Source: Lycocorax pyrrhopterus obiensis (Eukaryota; Chordata; Aves; Passeriformes; Paradisaeidae). From it: DNA of 64,000 nt. Location of the stretch: positions 42,002,383 through 42,066,382 of the forward strand of contig JACSVZ010000001.1 of the NCBI GenBank assembly GCA_014706295.1, in the 5' to 3' direction. The notes under the pieces were generated by a model. The model was not told where the DNA came from and searched no databases. It saw only the letters and a program-made list of their open reading frames with translations. Positions within the stretch are counted from its first letter, which is position 1. Each line of letters begins with the position of its first letter. Position numbers and translations under genes: made by a program. This document shows positions 55,555-64,000 of the stretch, in pieces.

Positions 55555-58366
55555 TTAATCGTTGTTAAGGAAGTGGACAAAACCTGAGGAATGTGGGTGA
55601 TTCCTGGCTGCCAAAGGTGAGCTTTTTGTTATGTTGAGCTTCTTTCTTTGATATAGTATGGCATAGGTCTGATGGCGGTTTCAAGAGCCAGGGTTCAAGT
55701 TAGGTTAGAGTCAAGCTTGTCTTTCAATCACATGGGCTATAGCTTTGTGCTATTTCTTGATATAAAGGAAAGGAAGAAAATAAGAAAAAACAAAAGAAAA
55801 TAAGAGAAGAGAGAAAAATCAAGCAGTAAATCCCTGCTTGTCCCTATTCTTTAATTTCTATCTCCTTCTCTGACTTGGAATGAATCTGGACCATTCCAGG
55901 CAGCTATTCATAACTTAAATCTGTGGAGACACTACCCTGAAGCATTGAGAGGCTATGAGCCAACAGTGACACTTGAGATCAGAGCCTTGCGATCTTTTAT
56001 TTAGCTAGATCTTAAGGATATGGCTAGGGAGCAATGGGTTAAAGGACAAATATAATTTGAAATATCCACACCTTTATTGATGACAGGTACATCTTTATAT
56101 CAGCAGTTTGTATTCTTGTTTTGGGGTTAGAGTGTGGGGTGGGACTAATGCTGAAGTAGAGGCCTATACAGGGACACATCTGAAGAGGAAGAGTCTGAGA
56201 AATGGATTAAATGCTGTGACAAGAGATGTTTGAAGGGCTGAAGTAAAACAGGTTCCTCCTGCAACATTATTTCTGAGGCTGACACAAGCTGTGCTTCCAG
56301 TTAAGGCTCATTTTAGGGATCAGCTCAGACTAGAAGTCTCGGACAATTGCACAGTTCAGATGAGTTCCTGCACAAATGGAAAATTAATGTTTGAGAACTC
56401 ACTTTTACTTCAGTTTCAGCAGCTGTGTGGTGCCATAGCTGACTTAGCAGTGACCGGGCTGCTGGGTTACTCTTGTCTCCTTCTGGTAGGAGTACTATAA
56501 ACTCAGTCTAGCAAAAGAGAATGAACAAGTCCCACTTCTATGAATGCCAAAATCATTTTACCCTCTGTCTGACTGAGCTCTTCCTTCTACCCTTTCTCTA
56601 ACCATTGTGCTGTTCCTAACTAAATCAAACATATCCAGATGACACCTGACAGCCATAGACTGAGAGAAACCTGGAAGAACAAGGTAGTCTTATTCTTGAG
56701 AGTGTTCAGGCCCCTTGGGAACAAACTTACTACTGTATTTAACTAACTTGAATCTACCGATTTTTTGAGTTAGGACTCAGATTTAAATTAAGACTGAATT
56801 TTTCATCCATGACATTGATTTCTAGGAAGAAACACAGCACAGTGTTTAAGGTGAATTGCTCTCATGGAAAATATTTCCCCAGGTCATCAGGTTGAATTTT
56901 CTTTTTAGCCAACCCTATCTCTCACTACAATGACAAACCTTATTAGTCCCTTGTACAGTTCCATATGAGCACATACAATATATACATACCAGCTACCCTG
57001 TGTAATTAAGAAAAATGGAAGATGTTAGGTTGAATATAGGGAAAATCAGATGAAATGTAAGCACCTGAGATTTATGACAGGACAGTCAAAATGTTGTAAT
57101 GGTCCTCACCAGACTGTAGCTCTCCAAATCTATAATCATGTATCAACAAACACAACACTGCTGTCCCAAGTATTTTTTTTTAATATTCTGAACATTATTA
57201 CATGAGAAACTGGAATGATTTCAGAATGAAGTTAAGAAAATCTAGATGCCTAGTTTATTTCAGTGTGAATCTGAGTGGGCTTAATAATTTCTCAATCACC
57301 TCAAATAGTAGATATTGGGAACTTAATTATTGTTTGTGCTATAAAAATCTGAAAAGTGATTGATTAATTGACTGCATGTTTTTTATGTTGTTAATATACT
57401 TGGACTGTATTGTTCAAATACATATGTTCTTTATTTTTCCTCTTTTGTATTTTTCCAAATGTGCTTTCTTAGGTTGTAAGTCTTCCCTCTCCACACACTA
57501 CAGCATTTGGCAAAAAGCTGGCATCTAGCTGCCAGCTGGGGTGAGTGGATCAGGAACTCGGTTTAGGTAAGTCATTCTTGTGCTGTGGGCTTGTCAGGGA
57601 CTTGGAAACAATAGACAGCACTAATTTCTGACTTGAGGACATAGGCTTGCCAAATGGTCCTGAGAAAGTGCAGAGCATATGGCACACCAGGGTCACCATC
57701 AGTGCTGCTGCTCTTGGCCTCTCCTGGATGCTCAAAACAGCAGCGGGGACCTTCCTGATGCAGTAACCCCACCAAGTCTACTGAAGGCCTAGGGCGTAGT
57801 CCAGGGCACCCCAACATGTCTCTGCTAGCTGAGCACAGCAGCTCTCTTTAACTGCTTTATATTCCCTCGTCCATATCAAGAAATACCACAGGTATTCGAC
57901 AGTGGCTTTTGGAAGGACATAGTTTCATTTTAAGCAGTATATAAGAAAGAGATCCTGAAGACATTTTTGGTTAACTTCACAGATTTTTTTTTGAGGTTTT
58001 ATAGGTGCCATTTTAATGAGAAGTACAGGAGAAAACTGGTCATCATGCTAAGTGATATACCGTATAACTTAAAAATTCAGAAGACCAGGTGTGAATTTCA
58101 AGATATGGAGATGCTTTATGAGCCCTAGACACCTCCAGGCAAAGTAATGGATAGATTAACAGTACAAATAGACTAGAATCTGCCTCTGTTTCCTTGGAAA
58201 TGCACCAAACCACCCTCTTATTGTCTTGATACCAAAAGTGATGTCTTCCTGTTTGTGCTATATTTCTTTCAGGGCAGTTTCCCAGAAAACTTCTTAGTGA
58301 ATTTCAGGTTGAAATAAAAGGAGCAGGGACAATGACACTGATTTGTGAGACATCTGACAAGTCAAA
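55555..58366. other. Non-coding stretch, no gene seen
   Basis: AT-rich sequence with an A/G-rich patch at about 55765-55820. A locally GC-richer patch at 57540-57840 has overlapping minus-strand frames without a recognised domain. I saw no mobile element with confidence. Confidence 0.5.
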
Positions 58367-58384
58367 CCCCCCCCCCCTCCCCCC
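58367..58384 (+). repeat. C homopolymer tract
   Basis: Eleven Cs, one T and six Cs in a row. The length is likely to be variable and prone to sequencing or assembly error. Confidence 0.9.
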
Positions 58385-59645
58385 ACTAGACTGACTAGAC
58401 TGAAAACAAAGTTCTCGTAAGAACAATCAGTGACTCCTTTTTCTTGCTCCCTTTCTATCATCAGGAAAATGCAAGGAGGGTCTGATAGGGAAAACTCAGG
58501 AGGCTGATAAGGAAAGGCATTTTTAGGGTCTCTGTTAATTTGGCTGTGTCATCAGTTTTTCCTTTCATGCGCATTGTTGCTCTTCTGCTTCAAAATTATC
58601 AGTGAGATTCCAGCAGTGGCTGAGCTTCCCCCAGGGGAATCCAAAAAATAATCTATGGATGAAGCCTATAAATGTTGTTTCTTCATGGGAACAAAGAATG
58701 GTAAAATACTAAATTGCATGTCCTTCACAAAATTGTAAGATATATTTTGTCTTGGAAAAAAAAAGGAGGAAGATCTTTTCTTATTAGGAGTTCTCTATTT
58801 TACTTCTATATATGTGGTCTTACACTTATTAATGGAGAAATGCAAAGTGCTTGTTCCCAAAGTTGCTGGTGAAAGAAAGTAAGGGTAAATTTTTATTTGT
58901 GAAACTTCAAAGGATTTGTGTATGGACAAGTCCATGGATTGCAGATTAATCAGTCGTAAACAGACTGAGCAACCTGTTGCAGTTGACTATGACCTTGAGA
59001 GTGACAATGACTGTTTTGTAAAAGGATGTAACTGTTGATATGCTGGGCTGCAAGGCAGGAATCATTTGGTATCTTCCCAACCTTCTGACCAAGGGCAAGG
59101 GGAGGCAGGAGTCTGGATTGTATTTACTAGGTCATGTAGGTAAAACTCAGTGAGTTTTCCATCATGATACTAAATATAAATAGCGGTCATAAAATCTTTA
59201 GAGCGTTAGATGGTAAACTAATGAAACAAATTAAAAACTAAAAATTGAAAAGTGAAATATGGGTACATATTGACTTTTTACAAATGTAATATCAGTGGAA
59301 ATACATCCCTGTAATACTCTGTCAAAACTTTTACTGCTAGATTGTGATTTACTAAAAAAATTCAAGAAGAGGAAAGTAAAACTCTACCTCACATTTAAGG
59401 GAGGTGATAAGAACTCTTCTCCGGAAATCAGAGTAAGGCACGATTGTGATGCCAAACCTGCTGTTTTCCTTAGGGTCCACAGTTCCTTTTTCAAATTTTT
59501 ATTCATATTAGAGCTGCGTATGGTTCTGTCCTGATGAGGTTAAACTGACACGTTACAGATTTCCTCTCTGACTATCATTAAGCTCCACATACTTTGGCAT
59601 AATAACATCATAATTTTCTACATCCTGCTTTATTTTAGGGGGGAT
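58385..59645. other. Non-coding stretch, no gene seen
   Basis: Single-copy AT-rich sequence. The 79-codon plus frame at 59295-59534 has no recognisable motif. Confidence 0.55.
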
Positions 59646-59702
59646 GTTGTTTTTATTTTTGTTTTGTTTTCTTTTGTTTGTTTGTTTTGTTTTGTTCTGT
59701 TT
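59646..59702 (+). repeat. (TTTTG)n-type low-complexity tract
   Basis: About 57 bp of alternating G and runs of 3-5 Ts, including clean TTTG and TTTTG units toward the 3' end. Confidence 0.85.
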
Positions 59703-60195
59703 CATGGGAGAAGACATTTTCCTTAAAATTCATGTTGCTCTTGTGCAAAGCACAAGATCTCAATATTTTTATTTGGAAATTCAGTTAACAATAACCAGTT
59801 AAGCGTCTCTCTGGAGATATGCAGGCAAATGACTCGTCAGTGCTTGCCTGAGCAAAACATGAGAAACTGCTGGATGCGGGGTAAGATTTTTCTGGAGGTA
59901 AAAATTACCAGCACTGGCAGCTGAACAAAACAGGGAGCAATGGGGAAAACGTGTCTGGGGTGGGTTGTTTACATGGGAGGAAACAAGAGCAAAGAAAGAT
60001 GGATTAAGGTGACCTAAGGAACAAGCATGGGAAAATAGGTGGAAGACGGCATATGAAAGAGGCCATCTGGAAAAACTGCTGGTAAGCAAACTCGTCAGCT
60101 GCCTGACCACTGCAGTCTGCTCTACATCCGTATTAAACTCTATTCTTAACCATTTTCTGGTTGTGAATCAGAGCATGGTTGTGCAGAGTATTCTC

Positions 60196-60201
<6 letters not shown>
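59703..60201. other. Non-coding stretch, nothing identified
   Basis: About 500 bp with one 103-codon minus frame (59799-60110) of ordinary composition and no motif. No repeat was recognised. Confidence 0.5.

Positions 60202-60235
<34 letters not shown>
60202..60235 (+). repeat. (TG)n microsatellite
   Basis: An uninterrupted run of about 17 TG units, the longest perfect dinucleotide repeat in the window and the most likely here to be length-polymorphic. A second, interrupted TG-rich patch follows at about 60393-60412. Confidence 0.95.
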
Positions 60236-60236
<1 letters not shown>

Positions 60237-62884
60237 AATGTGCTGCTAGCCCGCTTCAAGCCAATGACCCTGTGAGACAGAGACCAGCAGCAGGAAAGAC
60301 CTGAGGGTTCTGCTGGTCTCTTGGTTTAGTCTGGGTGCAGAGTCTGGATGGTCTTGAGGTCCAGGCTATGGTTCGAGGGAGTTGGTTCAAGACGTGTGTG
60401 TGTGCGTGTGTGAGTAAAGGGGTTTGCATGCAGCTCCCAAATGAACTGCCACAGGGGCCATCTGACAGGGATCCACTCACCCTCTTATCCCTCCTGAGCT
60501 TACCATTTCTGCACATCATCCTTGAGCATGGAGTTCTTCAAAGGAGTAGTGCAGAAGGATGCACTCCTGAAGGTGCCTAACTTTACCCAGTACAACCAAG
60601 ATACAGAAAACTCCATTTCAATTTCTTTTCCTGCTGCGAGCAGGCTCAAAATTTTACCTGCTGGAAAAACACCTTAACCACCTCTGCTATTCTAAAGTAC
60701 TCAATAGCTCTCCTTTTAAAGTTGCTTCTATGGAATACTTAGCTATTCTGGACAGAAAGATTGGTATTTAAGGCACACAGTTAAGCACGGGTGAATCCAG
60801 TTTTCTGGCTTATGCTTGAAGAGCTGATGTCTGAAGGATGATGTAATGAAATTATGTCACAAATTCTTTCAGGAGGGACTGGAATCCAGAATTGTCCCTG
60901 CCAGGTTAATGACCAACTAATTAAAAGGTGAACTTTAAAAATGAATGTAGATAATCAGATCTAGTTTTTTATTATCTATGTTTCAGTTATAAGAATGTAC
61001 AGATTTAAGAATTAAAACATGGTTTTTCATATTTTTTATCAGCTATGTAGCCATGTTGGTTCATGACAGTATCACTTACTCTTCCCTCAAAATAAAAAGG
61101 AAAAAAAGAATTGTCAACAGTATGAATAAATGAAAAGAATTTTTTATTACTGCTGTTGGGTTTGTATCTAAGTGTCTCTTAGGTAGAGCAGCTCAAGAAA
61201 TTACAATACATGTATAAAAAGCTATTGACACGCAATTGTCATCTTTTCGCATCCGACAGAAACAAAATGAGTTTTGTTGAATGAATTGCAGTTTCACTAG
61301 ATGTTTTTTGAGTATTTCACATAGCATACATTTTTCTTCTATGTATTGAAATAAATGGCAATATAAAAATTATTTTTCTTCTATGTCTTTCTATAACTTT
61401 AAGGAATTCTAAATAATTCAGTACAATGTTATTAGATCATGTCTTATTTTTGTTCATGTATGCAAAAAGAAAACAGCAAAGACTAGGCAAAATGGTAATC
61501 CTTGTCTCCTATTCTTATTTTTCCACTGCCTATAGTAGCTGAATGCAAGATGTTCTTCTGAACTGGACTTTTAGCTAATGTTATTGCTAAATGTTGAGGA
61601 TTCTGTCCAAATGTTTGACATGCACCAACTAATAAAACATAAGACATTTCTAAAATCTTTTTCTTGTTGCTTTTTCCATATGCCAAGAGACGTTTAAATG
61701 GTCTTATTGTCAGTCACAGGAAATGTTAGTAAATAAAAGAAGCCTCATTGATGCATGCCTGCATGCTACCTGCCATAATTAATTTAAATTTGTATTAACA
61801 TAGACTAGTGTGCATAATTCTTTTAAGATATGTGGAGTTTGGAACACTGAAAAAAGTCAATTTTTCTGACTTTTTCTTGATGAGATAGGCTGAAATGGTT
61901 GAAAAGAACAAATCATAGCCTGAAAGTTTCTATTACATTTAAATGTATCCTTAGTAAAAATCTCCTGGGTATATATTTTGCATTACCTTTATACAGTCAA
62001 AGACATTAGAACCTCAAGGATCTTTTCAGCCATTCCAATGTCCATGCAGAGTTACAACCATGATATAAATTCTCTAGAGATCTGTGCAGAAAAATTTTAA
62101 AATAGCTTTGCTACATTCTTGTGACTTATTTTATGAAAGCTATTTCACTGTCTGCCATACATCACTATCAGAATATTTGTCCAGCTATGTGGTGAATTTT
62201 TTCTGCTGCTTAATTTAACTCAACTCTTTCTAATAAGCTACTTCATATAATCTTAAACAGTTCTATTATTTCTTGTTTTTAACATCCCTCAGATACATGT
62301 ATACTTTTATCATGTCTTTTAGTTTGTGCTTGGTCATACTTTCATGTTAGTTTTCTTACTCTGTTTTCATAAGTGATTTCCTCAGGTCTTTTCCTGTTTT
62401 CTTTATTTCCTTTAAAAGAGCTCTCTAGTATTGTGGTGCCTAGAACTAATTAAACTTTTAGAGTTGGATCTCATTAATGTTGTTTTGCAGAGGTCCTTTT
62501 TGTTCCATATGTCTGACTCAGAAAACTTCCTTGATTCCCTTGATGTATCTGATTTTCTTATCCCCTTCATCACAACTGATTTATAATTCATATTTCCCAT
62601 GTCAGTCCTGACACATTTTTCAAATGTCTCCTCATATTCAGAATTCACAGTGAATATAATTTCTACACTGATTTTTATTTTCTTCCCCACTTATAATTCT
62701 AAATTTTGTGCAGTAGAGCTTTTTCCAATCTTGACAGAATTTATGGTACATTTTTTAACACATAATTAATGACCTGTTCATTATCTGTTCTGGAAAATTG
62801 ACAGAAATTTTACTTTTATAAGAAGTTTGTTTCAAATAACTTTTAGTTATTTCACCCTTTAGCAGCATCTCATCTACACATAGC
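60236..62884. other. Non-coding stretch, possible old CR1 debris near its end
   Basis: No gene is visible. Around 62280-62480 the plus strand shows a weak resemblance to the complement of an internal CR1-like segment (a phrase equivalent to 'gtggtgcctagaact'), which could be a very old LINE remnant upstream of the clear CR1 at 62885. I would not defend that without an alignment. The 92-codon minus frame at 62412-62690 is Lys/Ser-rich and has no motif. Confidence 0.35.
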
Positions 62885-63205
62885 ATAGAATCTTAGAATC
62901 TTATCATAGCATGGCTTGGATTGGAAGGCACCTTAAAAATCATCAAGTTCCAACCCCATGCCATGGGTAGGGACATCTTTCACTTGACCAGGTTACTCAG
63001 AGCCCCATCCAGCCTGGCCTTGAACAATTCCAGGGATGAGGCATCTCCCATTTCTTCGGGCAGCCTCTTACAGTGCCTTACCACCCTCACAGTAAAGAAT
63101 TTTTTCCTAAAATCTAATCTAAACCTACTTTCTCTCAGTTTGAAGCCACTTCCCTTTGTCCTGCCACTACATGCTCTTGTAAAAAGTTCCTCTCCACTGT
63201 TCATA
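62885..63205 (-). mobile_element. CR1 LINE, 3' end with ORF2 C-terminal remnant
   Basis: The plus strand begins with a degraded octamer tail (atagaatcttagaatctta) and then gattggaaggcaccttaaaa, the usual complement of a CR1 3' end. On the minus strand 62980-63204 is open and encodes FRKKFFTVRVVRHCKRLPEE followed by a tail ending KARLDGALSNLVK, matching my memory of the CR1 ORF2 C-terminus. A Trp common in this block in the copy at 21681-22000 (RHW) is Cys here. The element is heavily 5'-truncated and cannot mobilise. It shares orientation with the copies at 21681 and 15938. Confidence 0.92.
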
Positions 63206-64000
63206 ATTTTTCTACTACTAGGTGTGGTGGTATCTATCTACGACTTTAATGCCTCCTTCTGCAAAAACCCAGTTTAAACCTACCAGACCGGCGTCCTTAT
63301 TGGCAGTTTGCTGCCTTATGGAAGGACGTTGGCCATTATTCTATTTTTTTCTTTTCTATGAATAATTTTTTCTGTTTCGTAGTCTCTGTCTACCACTAGA
63401 TGTAATGCATCTTCAGTGCTGCATTATCAATGAATTTTTAGCCATTCTTTGGGTTAAAAGGGTCCAGTGGATGCCCATCTAGACGATGAGAATATTGGAG
63501 AAAATTTTTGATGCAGAGACATTTTTAACAGACTCCATAGGACCCTATCCCAAGACTTTCCTGTTGTTCTCATAAACTGGAATTGGGGGTAAACAGTAAG
63601 GTGAAAATGGACACTAGTGTTACTGCTCAGGAGACTAAATATGAAGACTGACCCAGAAAATCTGAGAAGGACCTCATGATACTGAATGACTGAGTAATAA
63701 AATGGAATCAAGTGATGAGTATAAGTAAACAAAAAAAATCCCAATATCTTTTAGGCAATGAAGGATTTCGAGATGACCATTGCCACTCAAAACCAAGCTT
63801 TTCAGTTCATGCTACCATAATGTTGGCTTAGCAATCATCAGAACACCTCACACTGAATATTTGGAATAACTAGAGAAGAAAAAGATCACCAAATAAAATA
63901 GGTTTATAGTTAGGGATAAATCTACAGTGAAATAACGTCATGGATAACACATTGCAGAAGAAGTGATAAATGAAAGCCTTAAAATATGACACAAACCATA
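63206..64000. other. Non-coding stretch to window end
   Basis: Single-copy AT-rich sequence. The 96-codon minus frame at 63454-63744 is of ordinary composition without motifs. Nothing else was identified. Confidence 0.55.

Overview
The window looks like AT-rich nuclear DNA from a bird. It carries three 3' fragments of CR1 LINEs, two of them ending in the octamer-type tail seen in bird genomes, and two partial endogenous-retrovirus LTRs whose sequences I recognise from memory as common avian types. Simple repeats are present, but there are no mammalian SINE or L1 elements and nothing bacterial: no operons, ribosome-binding sites or long ORFs. I did no database search, so the species is unknown.

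I found no intact protein-coding gene, rRNA, tRNA or CRISPR array. The longest open frames are by-products of T-rich tracts, LTR sequence or chance, and the window reads as an intergenic desert or one very long intron. The single stretch that looks like coding sequence is an exon-sized block on the minus strand at 52766-53090. It is bounded by usable splice signals but contains an apparent one-base frameshift, so I call it a probable broken or orphan exon of an unrecognised gene.

Layout. 1-15651 is single-copy sequence with short low-complexity tracts. 15652-18617 is a large imperfect palindrome: two 428-bp arms in inverted orientation, 5 mismatches and no gaps, separated by 2110 bp. Each arm includes the edge of a CR1 fragment, which continues to about 16397 beside the left arm only. 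18618-21680 is featureless. 21681-22000 is a CR1 3' end and 22445-22840 a minus-strand LTR fragment with an internal AAT microsatellite. 22912-46148 is a long quiet stretch. 46149-46755 is a plus-strand LTR fragment with CCAAT and TATA-like motifs. 52766-53090 is the exon-like block. 55326-55554 is a degenerate TATCTA-type array. 58-60 kb has a C-run, a TTTTG-type tract and a (TG)n microsatellite. 62885-63205 is another CR1 3' end, possibly with older CR1 debris before it.

The two items most worth following up are the near-identical inverted repeat, where four of the five differences between arms are CpG transitions, and the frameshifted exon-like block. I saw no new biological system.
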